DNA of 64,000 bases from Cronobacter universalis NCTC 9529. GTDB lineage: Bacteria; Pseudomonadota; Gammaproteobacteria; Enterobacterales; Enterobacteriaceae. The position numbers and the translations under genes are program-made. Shown in pieces: positions 39,141 to 49,818 of this stretch (position 1 is its first letter; every line of letters begins with the position of its first letter). A model generated the notes under the pieces. It was given only the letters and a program-made list of their open reading frames with translations. It ran no database searches and had not been told where the DNA came from. The stretch is taken from assembly GCF_001277175.1 (NCBI RefSeq), contig NZ_CP012257.1, positions 2,976,001 through 3,040,000 of the forward strand. The letters are read 5' to 3'.

Positions 39141-41294
39141 TCAGACCGTCGTTTCAGCCTGCGGGTTCCCCGCGTGCCAAAATGTTTGCCCGGTCTGCGC
39201 CATGCGCAACAGCCTGTCGCACGGGGTAAAACGGTCTCCGTAACGGGTGGAAAGACGCGTGAGCGTCGCCACCACGGCCGCCGCGCCGAGCGTATCCATA
39301 TACCGGAACGGGCCGCCAAGAAACGGCGGAAAACCGATGCCAAACACCGCGCCGATATCGCCGTCGCGCGCAGATCGCACCACACCTTCATCCAGACACC
39401 GCGCCGCCTCGTTAAGCATCATCATGACGCAGCGCTCGGCAATCTCCTCGCCGCTCAGCTTCCCGCCCGGTTTAACGCCAATAAGCCCGTAAACCGCAGG
39501 GTCAACCTGCTTTTTGCTTTTACGCCCTTTCGCCGGATAAAGATAGAAACCGCGGCCATTTTTTCTGCCTTTGCGATCGTCATTCAAAATTGCTGCAACG
39601 GCGTCTCCCGGCGCGCTGAATCGCGGCCCGTAAGCGCGCTCCAGCACCGGCATAATTTTGGTGCCGACATCAATCCCGACCTCATCCAGCAGCTGGATCG
39701 GGCCGACCGGAAAGCCCCTTTTGACCAGCGCCTCGTCGATTTTCTCAATGCTCTCCCCTTCCATCAGGCAGCGCATCGCCTCATTAATGTAAGGAGCCAG
39801 AATGCGGTTCACGTAGAACCCGGCGCAGTCGGCCACCACAATCGGCGTTTTGCCCTGCTTTTTGGCAAGCTGCACAGTAGTGGCAATGGTTTCCGCGCTG
39901 GTGCCCGCGTGCGGGATAACTTCCACCAGCGGCATTTTATCCACCGGGCTGAAGTAGTGCAGGCCGATGACCTGCTCCGGGCGCGCGGCGCCGGCGGCGA
40001 TATCGCCGATAGGCAGCGACGAGGTATTAGAGGCGAAAATCGTGTGCGGCGCGGTATGCGCTTCGATTTCCGCCACCATGTTTTGCTTAAGCGTTAACTC
40101 TTCGAAAACCGCTTCCACCACGATATCGCGCTGGTGAAACCCTCGGTAATCGGTGCTGGCGGAGATCAGCGCCATTTGCGCGTCGCGCTCGCTGGCGCGC
40201 AGATGACGGCGGCGCACTTTTTTCTCAAGCAGATCCCAGCTGTATTTCAGCGCGTGGTTAATGCCCTTTTCGTTGATGTCTTTAATGCGTACCGGTAGCC
40301 GGGCTTTGGTGGCGGTGACATAGGCGATCCCGCCGCCCATCAACCCGCCGCCCAGCACGCCGACAGAATGCAGCGCGCGCGGGGCGGCCTCGCTGCCGGT
40401 CTCTTTTTTAAGCTCGGTGGTGGCGAAGAACAGCCCTCGCAGCGCGGCGGATTCCGGCGTCATCGCCAGCTCGCCAAAGGCGCGGGCCTCGGCCTGATAA
40501 CCGCTGGCGCTGCCCTGCTCAAGGCCGGTGCGCACCACGTCAATAATGCGCTGCGACGCCGGATAGTTACCGTGGGTTTTTTGGTGCGTTTTCTGCGTGA
40601 CCATGCGAAACAGCAGCGCACGACCAAGCGGGCCGGCGAGCAGACGCTCGCGCACCGGCAGGCGGCGCGGCGCGGGACGGCTTTTTTTCGCCAGTTCGGC
40701 AGCGGCTTCCAGCAGAATAGACTGCGGCACCACATCATCCACCAGCCCGGCTTTCAGCGCCTGACGCGGCCGCAGTTGTTTGCCCGCCAGTATCATCTCA
40801 AGCGCGGTGCTGACGCCAACGAGGCGCGGCAGCCGCTGCGTGCCGCCGGAGCCCGGCAGCAGCCCCAGCTGCACTTCCGGCAACCCGAGCTGCGTTTTCG
40901 CATCGTCGGTACAGATGCGGCTGTGGCAGGCGAGCGCCAGCTCCAGCCCGCCGCCGAGGCATGCGCCGTGAATAGCCGCGACCACATGCACCGGCAGCGC
41001 GTGGATCTCCGCCATGATCTGCTGGCCCTGGCTTGCCAGCGCTTCGGCCTCCTGCGCGCTCTGGCAGTGCGCGATCATGTTGATATCCGCGCCGGCGATA
41101 AAGTTATCCGGCTTGGCGGAGATAAACACCACGCCCGCGAGATCGCGGTTGTCGCGAAGCGTTTTCACGATGGCGCGCACGTCGCGGGCAAATTCCGCTT
41201 TCAGCGTGTTCATTTTCTCGCCCGGCACGTCGATGGTCACCACCGCCACGTTGTCCGGGCGCATCTGTAAAACAAATGCGGATGTCGATTCCAT
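39141..41294 (-). CDS. fadJ: Fatty-acid oxidation complex subunit alpha FadJ
   Basis: FadJ carries enoyl-CoA hydratase and 3-hydroxyacyl-CoA dehydrogenase (plus isomerase/epimerase) activities of the FadIJ beta-oxidation complex, important in anaerobic growth on fatty acids. The 717-residue protein has an N-terminal crotonase domain (about 10-200; [45 protein letters not shown]) and two C-terminal dehydrogenase domains (NAD loop [17 protein letters not shown] near 310). Its start shares one base with the fadI stop, so the pair is coupled. Length is close to E. coli FadJ (714). Confidence 0.97.
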   Translation of the reverse strand: MESTSAFVLQMRPDNVAVVTIDVPGEKMNTLKAEFARDVRAIVKTLRDNRDLAGVVFISAKPDNFIAGADINMIAHCQSAQEAEALASQGQQIMAEIHALPVHVVAAIHGACLGGGLELALACHSRICTDDAKTQLGLPEVQLGLLPGSGGTQRLPRLVGVSTALEMILAGKQLRPRQALKAGLVDDVVPQSILLEAAAELAKKSRPAPRRLPVRERLLAGPLGRALLFRMVTQKTHQKTHGNYPASQRIIDVVRTGLEQGSASGYQAEARAFGELAMTPESAALRGLFFATTELKKETGSEAAPRALHSVGVLGGGLMGGGIAYVTATKARLPVRIKDINEKGINHALKYSWDLLEKKVRRRHLRASERDAQMALISASTDYRGFHQRDIVVEAVFEELTLKQNMVAEIEAHTAPHTIFASNTSSLPIGDIAAGAARPEQVIGLHYFSPVDKMPLVEVIPHAGTSAETIATTVQLAKKQGKTPIVVADCAGFYVNRILAPYINEAMRCLMEGESIEKIDEALVKRGFPVGPIQLLDEVGIDVGTKIMPVLERAYGPRFSAPGDAVAAILNDDRKGRKNGRGFYLYPAKGRKSKKQVDPAVYGLIGVKPGGKLSGEEIAERCVMMMLNEAARCLDEGVVRSARDGDIGAVFGIGFPPFLGGPFRYMDTLGAAAVVATLTRLSTRYGDRFTPCDRLLRMAQTGQTFWHAGNPQAETTV

Positions 41295-42604
41295 TATTCG
41301 GCCTCCAGTACCATTGCCGCGCCGAGCCCGCCCGCCGCGCAGGCGGTGACCAGCCCGAAACCGCCGCCGCGGCGGCGTAGTTCATTGAGCGTCTGGGTGA
41401 TCATTCGCGCGCCGGTGGCGGCAAACGGGTGCCCGTAGGCGATAGATCCGCCGAGCACGTTAAATTTACTTTCATCTACTTCGCCGGTGGCCTGGCTGCG
41501 GCCCAGCACCTCGCGGGCGAAACGCTCGCTCGCCATCAGCTTCAGGTTGGTGAGCGTTTGCGAGGCGAAAGCCTCATGCATATCAATAAGCGTGAGATCG
41601 GCCATCGTCAGTCCGGCGCGCTCCAGCGCCAGCGGCGTCGACCAGGCCGGGCCCAGCAGCATGTCCTGCCAGACATCCACCGCGGTAAAAGCGTAGCTGC
41701 GCAGATAGCCGAGCGGCGTCAGGCCGAGTTCGCGGACGCGGGATTCCGTCATCAGAATCACCGCCGCCGCGCCGTCGGTGAGCGGCGTGCTGTTGGCGGC
41801 AGTCACGGTGCCGTGTTTACGGTCGAACGCCGGGCGCAGTTTCGCGTAATCGGCCAGCGACGAGGTTTTGCGGATATTGTTATCTTCGCTGAGCGGCTCG
41901 CGGTACGGCGGCGTGTAAGCGGTCATCACTTCATCGCGCAATTTGCCCTCCGCCCACGCCTGCGCCGCCAGCTGGTGCGAGCGATGCGCCAGCGCGTCCT
42001 GCTGTTCGCGGGTGATGCCGTGCGTTTTCGCCATCTGCTCGGCGGTGTCGCCCATGCGAAGCCCGGTGGAATATTCCGCCACGGCGGGCGGCACCGGCAG
42101 CAGGTCACGCAGACGCAGGCGCGAGAAGAGCTTCAGGCGCTGCCCGGCGGTGCGGGCTTTATTCGCGTCCACCAGCGTGCGCGCCAGTTTTTTACTGACG
42201 CCGATAGGCAGCACGGAGGAAGAATCGGCCCCGCCGGCGATCCCGGCGCGGATAGTGCCCGCCATCAGGCTTTCGGCGACGTTCGCCACCGCCTGAAAAC
42301 TGGTGGCGCAGGCGCGGCTGACGCTGTAGGCGTCGGTATGGACGCTCATGCCGGTGCCGAGCACGATTTCGCGCGCGATGTTGGGCGCTTCCGGCATTTG
42401 CACCACCTGGCCGAAGACGAGCTGTTCAATAACTTCAGGCGGGATTTCGCTGCGGGCCAGCAGTTCGCCGACCACCATTTTACCGAGATCGACCGCCGGA
42501 ACGCCGTGGTACGCCGTCGCCTGACGGGCGAAAGGCGTGCGTAACCCACTGACAATGGCAATGCGATCCCCCTGACGGGTGACCAGCGGTAGTGCCTGAC
42601 TCAT
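41294..42604 (-). CDS. fadI: Acetyl-CoA acyltransferase FadI
   Basis: FadI is the thiolase (beta) subunit that cleaves 3-ketoacyl-CoA in the FadIJ complex. The 436-residue protein shows the acyl-accepting Cys99 in [18 protein letters not shown], the His motif [17 protein letters not shown] and the second Cys in [14 protein letters not shown]. It is the first gene of fadIJ. A strong FadR site lies 34 bp before its ATG, so fatty-acyl-CoA should induce the operon. Confidence 0.97.
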   Translation of the reverse strand: MSQALPLVTRQGDRIAIVSGLRTPFARQATAYHGVPAVDLGKMVVGELLARSEIPPEVIEQLVFGQVVQMPEAPNIAREIVLGTGMSVHTDAYSVSRACATSFQAVANVAESLMAGTIRAGIAGGADSSSVLPIGVSKKLARTLVDANKARTAGQRLKLFSRLRLRDLLPVPPAVAEYSTGLRMGDTAEQMAKTHGITREQQDALAHRSHQLAAQAWAEGKLRDEVMTAYTPPYREPLSEDNNIRKTSSLADYAKLRPAFDRKHGTVTAANSTPLTDGAAAVILMTESRVRELGLTPLGYLRSYAFTAVDVWQDMLLGPAWSTPLALERAGLTMADLTLIDMHEAFASQTLTNLKLMASERFAREVLGRSQATGEVDESKFNVLGGSIAYGHPFAATGARMITQTLNELRRRGGGFGLVTACAAGGLGAAMVLEAE

Positions 42605-42637
42605 AACGTTCCCCTGTGAAAAGGCTAAAGATGTATT

Positions 42638-42654
42638 AAGTGGTCTGACCTGAT
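42638..42654. promoter_or_regulatory. FadR operator of fadIJ
   Basis: AAGTGGTCTGACCTGAT matches the FadR consensus AACTGGTCNGACCAGTT at 13 of 16 informative positions. It lies 34 bp upstream of fadI, a repressing position, as known for E. coli fadI. Confidence 0.85.
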
Positions 42655-42772
42655 AACAGTTTTAACCAGAATTTTACATTCAGCCAATCACATAAAGGAA
42701 AAATTGCGAGGCAAAACACGAATTACGTAACAAGAAATGCGCCCCGGCGAGGCCGGGGCGTAAGCGGCAGGA

Positions 42773-43057
42773 TTAACGCAGGCCTAACTGGAAAATGACA
42801 GTTTCCGCCTGGCAGGCGAAAACAAAATCGATATCCAGACGCACGCCATCGGCTTCTTCGGTAAAGCGCGGGGTGATCTGGCACGGCTCGGATTCGACTT
42901 CACGCGCTTTGGCGGTGAGCGCCGCGAGCGTGGCGTCGGCGTCGGCGCGGTTTTCAAACACGCGACTGTAAGAGGCGACGCAGTCGGTGTTATCAATAAT
43001 GGTGCCTACATCAATACAGCAGCAAACCGGGGTTTCATCAGCACTGCATTTGGTCAT
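42773..43057 (-). CDS. yfcZ: YfcZ/YiiS family protein (DUF406)
   Basis: The 94-residue protein, with an early Cys cluster (ETPVCCCIDVGTIIDN), matches E. coli YfcZ in length and sequence. It has no known function; the family is small, soluble and restricted to gammaproteobacteria. It lies between fadI and fadL and is divergent from fadL. Confidence 0.92.
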   Translation of the reverse strand: MTKCSADETPVCCCIDVGTIIDNTDCVASYSRVFENRADADATLAALTAKAREVESEPCQITPRFTEEADGVRLDIDFVFACQAETVIFQLGLR

Positions 43058-43289
43058 GGTGATTTCCTCTGTATTTCCTGAAAAGAGATAAGGCTATTTT
43101 ACGCCCCGCGCTGCAACCGCTCTACCTGTTCTTCCCGTTTACGCTTATAAGTGACCGAAATCACACTTAAAAATGATCTAACGCAATAATCACCAGATTG
43201 ATGAATTGGCGCACCCCGAAAATTTGCTAAACGGATCGCGTTTCTTAGATCACAATTGAAAAAACTTATAAACATACTTGCAACATCTC

Positions 43290-43306
43290 TGCTGGTCGAA
43301 CCTATA
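43290..43306. promoter_or_regulatory. FadR site 1 of fadL
   Basis: TGCTGGTCGAACCTATA keeps CTGGTC and the ACC arm of the FadR pattern. E. coli fadL also has two tandem FadR sites in this region. The rest of the 358-bp gap from yfcZ holds a half CRP-like site (AGATCACAATT near 43247) and no gene. Confidence 0.6.
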
Positions 43307-43313
43307 CTCTCGC

Positions 43314-43330
43314 CACTGGTCTGATTTCCA
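43314..43330. promoter_or_regulatory. FadR site 2 of fadL
   Basis: CACTGGTCTGATTTCCA has a perfect ACTGGTC-N-GA half. It is spaced 24 bp from site 1, which suggests two FadR dimers bound in tandem upstream of fadL. Confidence 0.6.
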
Positions 43331-43415
43331 TGCCGTACCTCAGACCCTACACTCCGCGCTCCTGTTACGTCACGTAACATTATTTGAATAAAAATAAATG
43401 GATGAGGTTATGGTC

Positions 43416-44765
43416 ATGCGCCAGAAAACCCTGTTTACCAAATCTGCTTTAGCAGTCGCAGTGGCAATCGTGTCTTCTCAGGCCTGGTCCGCAGGTTTCC
43501 AGTTAAACGAATTCTCTGCCTCCGGTCTGGGCCGTGCCTATTCCGGTGAAGGCGCTATGGCGGATGACGCAGGCAACGTCAGCCGTAACCCGGCGCTGAT
43601 TACCATGTTCGATCGCCCGACATTCTCCGGCGGCGCGATTTTCGTCGACCCGGATGTGAATGTGTCTGGTCAATCCCGTACGGGCCGCAGCCTGGACGCC
43701 GATAACATCGCGCCGACCGCCTGGGTGCCAAACCTGCACTTTGTCGCGCCGATTAACGAGCAGTTTGGCTGGGGGGCGTCCGTCACCTCCAACTATGGCC
43801 TTGCGACTGAATATAACAACGACTATGCGGCAGGTTCCGTAGGCGGCAAAACCGACCTCGAAACGCTCAACCTGAACCTCAGCGGCGCCTATCGCCTCGA
43901 TAACCACTGGAGCTTCGGTGTGGGCTTCGACGCCGTGTATGCGCGCGCGAAAATCGAGCGTTACGCGGGCGATCTTACACAAAGCCTCGGCCCAAGCTTA
44001 CCGGGCCTTGTGCAAGCAGGTCTGATTGATCCCCAGACGGCACAGTCACTGGCTGGCGTTACCAGCGATACCCAGATTGCGCATCTTAAAGGCGACGAGT
44101 GGGGCTTTGGCTGGAACGCCGGTATTCTTTATGAGCTGGATAAGAACAACCGCTACGCACTGACTTACCGGTCAGAAGTGAAAATCGACTTTGACGGCGA
44201 CTATAAGAGCAGCCTGCCGGCAGGTCTGAATCCTGTTAACGCCGCACTGGGTCTTGGTCTTCCTTACGGCACAGGCGGCAGCACCACCGGCGGCTCGCTG
44301 ACCCTGAACCTGCCTGAAATGTGGGAAGTCTCTGGTTATAACCGTATCGCGCCGCAGTGGGCGATTCACTATAGCCTGACCTACACCAGCTGGAGCCAGT
44401 TCCAGGAGCTGAAAGCGACCAACAACAACGGCGATACGCTGTTTAAGAAAGAAGAAAAATACCGGGACGCATACCGCATCGCCCTTGGCACCACCTATTA
44501 TATGGACGACAACTGGACCTTCCGTACCGGTATCGCCTTTGATGACAGCCCGGTGCCAGAGCAGCAGCGCTCCATCTCGATTCCTGACCAGGATCGTCTC
44601 TGGCTGAGCGCCGGTACAACTTACGCCTTCAATGAAGACGCCTCTGTGGATGCCGGTGTGTCTTATATGCACGGCCAGCATGTTGAATTCACCGAAGGCT
44701 CGTACACCTTCAAATCTGAAGGTAAAGCCTGGCTGTATGGCATGAACTTTAACTACCGTTTCTGA
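43416..44765 (+). CDS. fadL: Long-chain fatty acid outer-membrane channel FadL
   Basis: FadL is a 14-strand outer-membrane barrel that takes up long-chain fatty acids by lateral diffusion; it is also a phage receptor in E. coli. The 449-residue precursor begins [25 protein letters not shown], is cut before AGFQLNEF, and ends in the typical aromatic FNYRF. Three in-frame ATG codons exist (43398, 43410, 43416); GAGG at 43404-43407 is correctly spaced only for the last. An extracellular-loop region (about residues 185-215) differs most from E. coli, as expected for a phage-exposed loop. Confidence 0.96.
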   Translation: MRQKTLFTKSALAVAVAIVSSQAWSAGFQLNEFSASGLGRAYSGEGAMADDAGNVSRNPALITMFDRPTFSGGAIFVDPDVNVSGQSRTGRSLDADNIAPTAWVPNLHFVAPINEQFGWGASVTSNYGLATEYNNDYAAGSVGGKTDLETLNLNLSGAYRLDNHWSFGVGFDAVYARAKIERYAGDLTQSLGPSLPGLVQAGLIDPQTAQSLAGVTSDTQIAHLKGDEWGFGWNAGILYELDKNNRYALTYRSEVKIDFDGDYKSSLPAGLNPVNAALGLGLPYGTGGSTTGGSLTLNLPEMWEVSGYNRIAPQWAIHYSLTYTSWSQFQELKATNNNGDTLFKKEEKYRDAYRIALGTTYYMDDNWTFRTGIAFDDSPVPEQQRSISIPDQDRLWLSAGTTYAFNEDASVDAGVSYMHGQHVEFTEGSYTFKSEGKAWLYGMNFNYRF

Positions 44766-44780
44766 TAGAAATATCACGAC

Positions 44781-44809
44781 AAAGGCGAGCTGCGGCTCGC
44801 CTTTTTTAT
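44781..44809 (+). terminator. Rho-independent terminator of fadL
   Basis: AAAGGCGAGC-TGCG-GCTCGCCTTT plus further T, 15 bp after the fadL stop. Confidence 0.9.
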
Positions 44810-44828
44810 TGCGCCTTATCGTTCAGAA

Positions 44829-44860
44829 ATAAAAAAGCGAGCCCCGGCCCGCTTTTTTTA
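44829..44860 (-). terminator. Rho-independent terminator of mlaA
   Basis: AAAAAAGCG with a 10-nt loop and CGCTTTTTT, followed on the minus strand by TTTTTTATTT. It ends the ccm-mlaA transcript unit. Confidence 0.8.
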
Positions 44861-44890
44861 TTTACCTTAAGAATGGTCGCATCCGGCGTT

Positions 44891-45646
44891 TTATTCCGAA
44901 TCGATATCCTTAAGATCCCCTTCGATCGCCTGCGCGTTCGGGTTTTCATTCGGCTTGAGCTTACCGCCATTGGCGATAAAGTCGTGACGCTGGAAGTAGG
45001 CCTCACGCACCAGAATGTAAGGATCGGAAGACTGGCGCAGCAGGCCGTCGGAATCCAGCAGTTGCGCGCGGGTCTCCACGCCTTCCACCGCCCATTTACC
45101 GAGCGACAGCGGCCAGGTCAGCCAGGAGAGCACCGGATAAGTGGTATCCGCCATATCGCCGACATCTTCACGCAGCGTAAAGCTGCCGTAGAACGGCAAC
45201 TGCACATACGGCCCGTAACCGACGCCATAGGTGCCAAGCGTGCTGCCGAAACGGTGCGGTTCTTCGCGCTGCAGTTTCGGGTTCGCCATACCGGCCACGT
45301 CGATAAAACCGCCCATCCCCAGCAGGGTATTCAGGAAGAAACGGGTGAAGTGCACCATCCCCTGGTAGGGGTCGCCCTGCAGGAATTTATTAAGCATCGA
45401 AGCGGGTTCTTCCAGGTTGCTGGTGAAGTTGCCCAGCCCGTTGCGCGCCGGTTGCGGCACGTAGTCGCGCCAGGCGACAGCCACCGGGCGCAGCACATAA
45501 GGGTCCACCACGTCATAGTTAAAGGCAAACATGGTGCGGTTGAACCCTTCGAAGGGGTCGGAACGCCCTTGCTGCGGCTCTGACGAACTGGCGCAGCCCA
45601 CTAAAAGCGTGGCCGCCAGCGCAAGCCCGGTAAGGCGAAAGTTCAT
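44891..45646 (-). CDS. mlaA: Outer-membrane phospholipid transport lipoprotein MlaA
   Basis: MlaA (VacJ) forms a ring in the inner leaflet of the outer membrane that removes misplaced phospholipids and passes them to MlaC, keeping outer-membrane asymmetry. The 251-residue precursor has a lipoprotein signal with lipobox LVGC (Cys18) and matches E. coli MlaA through DPFEGFNRTMFAFNYDVVDPYVLRPVA and the hydrophobic GFIDVAGMAN. Its start lies only 23 bp after ccmI, with AGGGAGA before the ATG, so it seems to be read from the ccm operon or from a promoter inside ccmI. Confidence 0.96.
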   Translation of the reverse strand: MNFRLTGLALAATLLVGCASSSEPQQGRSDPFEGFNRTMFAFNYDVVDPYVLRPVAVAWRDYVPQPARNGLGNFTSNLEEPASMLNKFLQGDPYQGMVHFTRFFLNTLLGMGGFIDVAGMANPKLQREEPHRFGSTLGTYGVGYGPYVQLPFYGSFTLREDVGDMADTTYPVLSWLTWPLSLGKWAVEGVETRAQLLDSDGLLRQSSDPYILVREAYFQRHDFIANGGKLKPNENPNAQAIEGDLKDIDSE

Positions 45647-45669
45647 AGCAGTCTCCCTGTAAATAGTAA

Positions 45670-46869
45670 CTAACCCGCTCCTGATGGCGAAGGCGCGACC
45701 AGGACTTCCACCGGCGAAGCCGGATTGAGCGTGGTGAAACGGCGCTCGCCTGTCCAGTCTCCCGGCTGCACGGCCGCGTTGCCGTCCCGGGAAATATGCA
45801 CCTTCACGATGCCCTGCGTGACGTGTTCAAGCCCCCGGTCCGGGAGCATCGCGTCGGCGTCATTAAGCGTAATTGTCAGCGGAAAATGGCCCAGCGGCAA
45901 TTTTTTCACCAACACCGGTACGTTTGATGCGCCATCCGTCACGCTGATAAAGAGTATCCCTTTATCCGGCAAGGCTTTTTTCGAAACGGGTGAGAGCGTG
46001 ATTTTAACAGCCAGTCTCGCGTTGTCCATGCCGCTGTCCACCCGCGCCTGCGCAATGCCGCGCATTACCGCCGCACGGCGCGCATCGTCCGGCGGCAGGC
46101 GCGCCACCATCGCCTGCCAGATGGCAATCGCCTCTGTATAGCGCTGCTGGCGAAACGCGCTGAAGGCGAGCAGCCCCTGCGCGCGCAGATTATCAGGTGC
46201 CTGCGCCGCGACCTCTTTTAGCATTTGCTCGCCGAGGCGGTTATCGTCCGGCTGCGTTGAGCGCGCCAGCACTTCAGCATAGTCGAGCCGCGCTTCGGTG
46301 CTTTGCGAATTGAGCTGCCAGGCGCGTTTAAACGCCTCTGTGGCGGTATCGGCGTTATTGAGCACCATACCGATGCGCCCGAGCATCGCCCAGCCTGCGC
46401 CGTTATGCGGGTCGTCCTGCAAACGCGTGCGCAGCCCAAGCCCGAGGCGCGTCAGCTCCTCCACCGTGAGCGGCGCCGCGTGCGGGTCCATCACGCGCGC
46501 CACAAGCGCCGGCGTCTCGCGCGCCGCCGCCTGCCAGTCATTCACCTGTTTAAGGCTATGCGTCGCCATGAACAGCCCGCCGCTCACCGCCACAACCAGC
46601 AGCACGCCTGCCAGCAACGCACCATTACCCGTATGACTCGTTTTCTGCGCGCGCGGCCCGGGAATATCCGCCAGCAGGCTGTGCTGCAACTCCACCTCTA
46701 GCGCCTGACGAGCCTCGGGCGGCTCCTCGTCAAGCTCCCGCAGGCGCGAATAATAGAGCGTGCGGTTCAGCGCATCGCGGCTGATCGCGCGCTTGTCGCG
46801 CCACGGCCAGAAGACCAGCGCCGCAACGCCCGCCAGCAGGACGACGATAACCATGATTAACGCGCTCAC
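45670..46869 (-). CDS. ccmI: Cytochrome c maturation protein CcmI
   Basis: CcmI chaperones apocytochrome c to the haem-ligation complex. The 399-residue protein has an N-terminal transmembrane helix (LIMVIVVLLAGVAALVFWPW), a second helix after about residue 90 (NGALLAGVLLVVAVSGGLF), a TPR domain (about 150-290; GWAMLGRIGMVLNNADTATEAFKRAW) and a C-terminal beta domain. In E. coli this part is fused to CcmH as one protein; here it is separate, overlapping ccmH by 4 bp (ATGA). Confidence 0.93.
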   Translation of the reverse strand: MSALIMVIVVLLAGVAALVFWPWRDKRAISRDALNRTLYYSRLRELDEEPPEARQALEVELQHSLLADIPGPRAQKTSHTGNGALLAGVLLVVAVSGGLFMATHSLKQVNDWQAAARETPALVARVMDPHAAPLTVEELTRLGLGLRTRLQDDPHNGAGWAMLGRIGMVLNNADTATEAFKRAWQLNSQSTEARLDYAEVLARSTQPDDNRLGEQMLKEVAAQAPDNLRAQGLLAFSAFRQQRYTEAIAIWQAMVARLPPDDARRAAVMRGIAQARVDSGMDNARLAVKITLSPVSKKALPDKGILFISVTDGASNVPVLVKKLPLGHFPLTITLNDADAMLPDRGLEHVTQGIVKVHISRDGNAAVQPGDWTGERRFTTLNPASPVEVLVAPSPSGAG

Positions 46870-47318
46870 GGGCGTTTTCCTTCTTCATTCAGCAGCGCGC
46901 GCAGCCGCTCCTGTTCGTCTTCATCAAGCGCGAGAGGCTCGCGGCGCGCGCGCGCCACCAGTACGGCAACGCCGCCTGCCGCAAAGAGCGCGGGCAGCAG
47001 CCAGAGCAGGATCGTGCCGGGCGTGACGGGCGGATCGTAGGTCACGAAATTCCCGTAGCGCGCCACCATATACGCCACAATCTGCTCGCGGCTCTGCCCC
47101 TGCTGCATCAGCTCATAGACCTTCTGGCGCATATCGGCCGCGATCATCGAACCGGAATCGGCGATGCTGTTGTTCTGGCACTTCGGGCAGCGCAGCGCGC
47201 TGGTCAGCTCGCGGAACTGCCGCTCCTGCGCCTCGTTCTGAAAAGGGTACGCGTCGATGGCGGCAGAAACATGACATGCCAGCAGCAGGCCAGCCAGCAG
47301 AGCTAACAGACGTTTCAC
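46866..47318 (-). CDS. ccmH: Cytochrome c maturation thioredoxin-like protein CcmH (CcmL)
   Basis: CcmH reduces the CXXCH cysteines of apocytochrome c before haem attachment. The 150-residue precursor has a signal sequence (KRLLALLAGLLLACHVSA), the redox motif LRCPKCQNNSIADS and a C-terminal transmembrane helix. A GTG at 47318 overlaps the ccmG stop (GTGA) and has GGAGG 7 bp upstream, which makes it a better start than the ATG ten codons earlier. Only the CcmL half of E. coli CcmH is encoded; ccmI supplies the other. Confidence 0.92.
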   Translation of the reverse strand: MKRLLALLAGLLLACHVSAAIDAYPFQNEAQERQFRELTSALRCPKCQNNSIADSGSMIAADMRQKVYELMQQGQSREQIVAYMVARYGNFVTYDPPVTPGTILLWLLPALFAAGGVAVLVARARREPLALDEDEQERLRALLNEEGKRP

Positions 47319-47872
47319 GGCTCGACCTCCTGATTCAGCGCATCCCATAGTGGTTTGACGTCCTGACGCCAGACCTGGTCATTCAGCTCGCCCGCGTGGC
47401 GATAGCGAATCACGCCGCGCCCGTCGATAACAAACGTCTCCGGCGCGCCATACACGCCCAGATCCAGCCCCAGCATTCCGCTGCCGTCAAACAGGCTGAG
47501 CGCGTAAGGGTTGCCGAGCGTATTGAGCCACGCCACGGCTTTAGCGCGATCGTCTTTATAGTTAAGCCCGACGATCCGCACGCCGTTCGCGGCCAGCCCG
47601 TCGAGAAACTGATGCTCGGCGCGGCACGTCGGGCACCAGGTCGCCCAGACGTTAAGCAGCAGCGGTTTTCCGTTCAGAAGGGCGGCGCGATCGTAGGTCA
47701 CGTTCGGGTCATCAAGCGCGGCGAGCCGGAACGCGGGCAGCGGTTTGCCCACCAGCGTGGATTCCAGCTGAGACGGATCATCGCCCGCCGCGTTACGCGT
47801 GAGTTGCCAGAACAGCACGGCGGCGAGCAGCAGAAACAGCGCCAGCGGGATCAGTAAAATGCGGCGTCTCAT
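47315..47872 (-). CDS. ccmG: Thiol:disulfide interchange protein CcmG (DsbE)
   Basis: CcmG is a membrane-anchored periplasmic thioredoxin that passes reductant from DsbD to CcmH or apocytochrome c. The 185-residue protein has an N-terminal anchor (ILLIPLALFLLLAAVLFWQL) and the active site WATWCPTC (Cys80, Cys83), with the acidic neighbour VRIVGLNYKDD typical of CcmG. It overlaps ccmF and ccmH by 4 bp each. Confidence 0.95.
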   Translation of the reverse strand: MRRRILLIPLALFLLLAAVLFWQLTRNAAGDDPSQLESTLVGKPLPAFRLAALDDPNVTYDRAALLNGKPLLLNVWATWCPTCRAEHQFLDGLAANGVRIVGLNYKDDRAKAVAWLNTLGNPYALSLFDGSGMLGLDLGVYGAPETFVIDGRGVIRYRHAGELNDQVWRQDVKPLWDALNQEVEP

Positions 47873-49818
47873 GCGGCCTCCTGGATTTTTTTCAGCCGGT
47901 AACGCGGATCAAGCAGACAAAGCAGCCCGCCGAGCGCCATCAGCAGCCCGCCATACCAGATCCAGCGGACAAACGGTTTGTAGTAAAGCCGCACCGCCCA
48001 GCTGCCGTCGTCGAGCTCTTCACCGAGCGCCGCGTAGAGATCGCGCGTCAGCCCGCCGTCGATGGCGGCTTCGGTCATCACCACGCGGTTGCTGTTATAG
48101 GCGCGCTTTTCGGCGCGCAGCGTAGCCTCGGGTTTACCGTCGCGCAGCACATCGATAATCCCGACCGCGCCGCGCCAGTTCGGCCCCTGCGCGCCGCGCA
48201 CCTCGCGAAACACAAAGCGGTAATGATGAATAGCGACGCTGTCGCCCGCCGTCATGCGCACGTCGCGCTCCACGCTGTAGTTCTGGCTGAACGCGATGCC
48301 TATAACCGTTACCGCAAGCCCCACATGCCCGAGCGTCATTCCCCACTGGCTGCGGCTTAATTTCACTAACCCGCGCCACCGGCTGTGGCGGTGCGTGGCG
48401 CGCTCGAGCAGCTCCATCAGCGTCAGCGCCAGCACCCAGACCGCCATCATCAGCCCGGCGACCGTCATCGCGTTGATGCTGTCCTGCAAAAGCCAGGGCA
48501 ATAGCAGTGAGGCCGCGAGCGTAACGACCAGCGCCGCCAGCAGGCGACGGCGCAGCTTTTGCGGCTCATCGCGCCGCCAGCGCACCAGCGGCCCGACGCC
48601 GAGCAGCAGCGCGAACGGCACCATCAGCGCGCTGAACAGCACATTAAAAAACGGCGCGCCGACGGAAATCGACCCAAGCCCCAGCGCCTTATGCACCAGC
48701 GGCAACAGCGTGCCGAGCAGCACCACCAGCATGGCGGTGATGAGCAGAATATTGTTGCCGAGCAGAAAACTTTCGCGCGACCAGAGCGCATTCCCCACCC
48801 GCGCCCTGACGCTGCCGCCCTTCACGGCATAGAGCAGCAGCGAGCCGCCGATAACAATCACCAGCAGCGCCAGAATAAACATGCCGCGCGCCGGATCGGA
48901 GGCGAACGCGTGCACGGAGACCAGCACGCCGGAGCGCACCAGGAATGTGCCGAGCAGGCAGAGCGAAAAGGCGGTGATGGCGAGCAGTACCGTCCAGGCG
49001 CGGAAGCTGCCGCGCTTTTCCGTGACCGCCAGCGAGTGCATCAGCGCGGTGCCCGCGAGCCACGGCATCAGCGAGGCGTTTTCGACCGGGTCCCAGAACC
49101 ACCAGCCGCCCCAGCCGAGTTCGTAATAGGCCCAGGCGGAGCCAAGCACAATGCCGATGGTCAGAAACACCCACGCCGCCTGCGTCCAGGGGCGCGACCA
49201 GCGCGCCCAGGCGGTGTCGAGCCGCCCGGTTAAGAGCGACGCCACGGCAAAGGCGAACGCGACCGAAAACCCGACATAGCCCATATACAGCAGCGGCGGA
49301 TGAAAAATCAGCCCGATATCCTGCAACAGCGGGTTGAGATCGCGCCCTTCAATCGGGTATTCCGGCAGCGTGCGCGTAAAAGGGTTTGAGGTCAGCAGAA
49401 TAAAGAGCAGGAAGCAGAAATTGATCCCGCCCATCACCGACAGCACGCGGGCGATCGCCTCCTGCGGCATGGCGCGGCTGAACATCGCGACCGCCAGCGT
49501 CCACGCGCCCATCAGCAGCACCCACAGCAATAGTGAGCCTTCGTGCGCGCCCCAGGTCGCGGCCACGCGATACCAGACCGGCAGCTCGGTATTGGAGTTG
49601 CTCGCCACATAGAGCACCGTGAAATCATTCACCACAAAGGCATGCACGAGGATAAGAAACGCGCCCAGCAGGCAGGCGAAAAGCGCGCAGGCGAGCGGGT
49701 GCGCCAGCGCCATCAGCCGCGGCGCCTGACGCATCGCGCCCCACTGCGGCCAGAGCGTGAGCAGCAGCGCGAGGCCTGCGGCGAGGCACAGCAAGAAGTT
49801 TCCGATTTCCGGCATCAC
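47869..49818 (-). CDS. ccmF: Haem lyase subunit CcmF
   Basis: CcmF, with CcmH and CcmI, takes haem from holo-CcmE and attaches it to apocytochrome c in the periplasm. The 649-residue inner-membrane protein has about 15 hydrophobic segments and the tryptophan-rich haem loop [19 protein letters not shown] (near residue 235), plus the conserved His in the flanking loops. Length is that of E. coli CcmF (647). It overlaps ccmE and ccmG by 4 bp. Confidence 0.97.
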   Translation of the reverse strand: MMPEIGNFLLCLAAGLALLLTLWPQWGAMRQAPRLMALAHPLACALFACLLGAFLILVHAFVVNDFTVLYVASNSNTELPVWYRVAATWGAHEGSLLLWVLLMGAWTLAVAMFSRAMPQEAIARVLSVMGGINFCFLLFILLTSNPFTRTLPEYPIEGRDLNPLLQDIGLIFHPPLLYMGYVGFSVAFAFAVASLLTGRLDTAWARWSRPWTQAAWVFLTIGIVLGSAWAYYELGWGGWWFWDPVENASLMPWLAGTALMHSLAVTEKRGSFRAWTVLLAITAFSLCLLGTFLVRSGVLVSVHAFASDPARGMFILALLVIVIGGSLLLYAVKGGSVRARVGNALWSRESFLLGNNILLITAMLVVLLGTLLPLVHKALGLGSISVGAPFFNVLFSALMVPFALLLGVGPLVRWRRDEPQKLRRRLLAALVVTLAASLLLPWLLQDSINAMTVAGLMMAVWVLALTLMELLERATHRHSRWRGLVKLSRSQWGMTLGHVGLAVTVIGIAFSQNYSVERDVRMTAGDSVAIHHYRFVFREVRGAQGPNWRGAVGIIDVLRDGKPEATLRAEKRAYNSNRVVMTEAAIDGGLTRDLYAALGEELDDGSWAVRLYYKPFVRWIWYGGLLMALGGLLCLLDPRYRLKKIQEAA

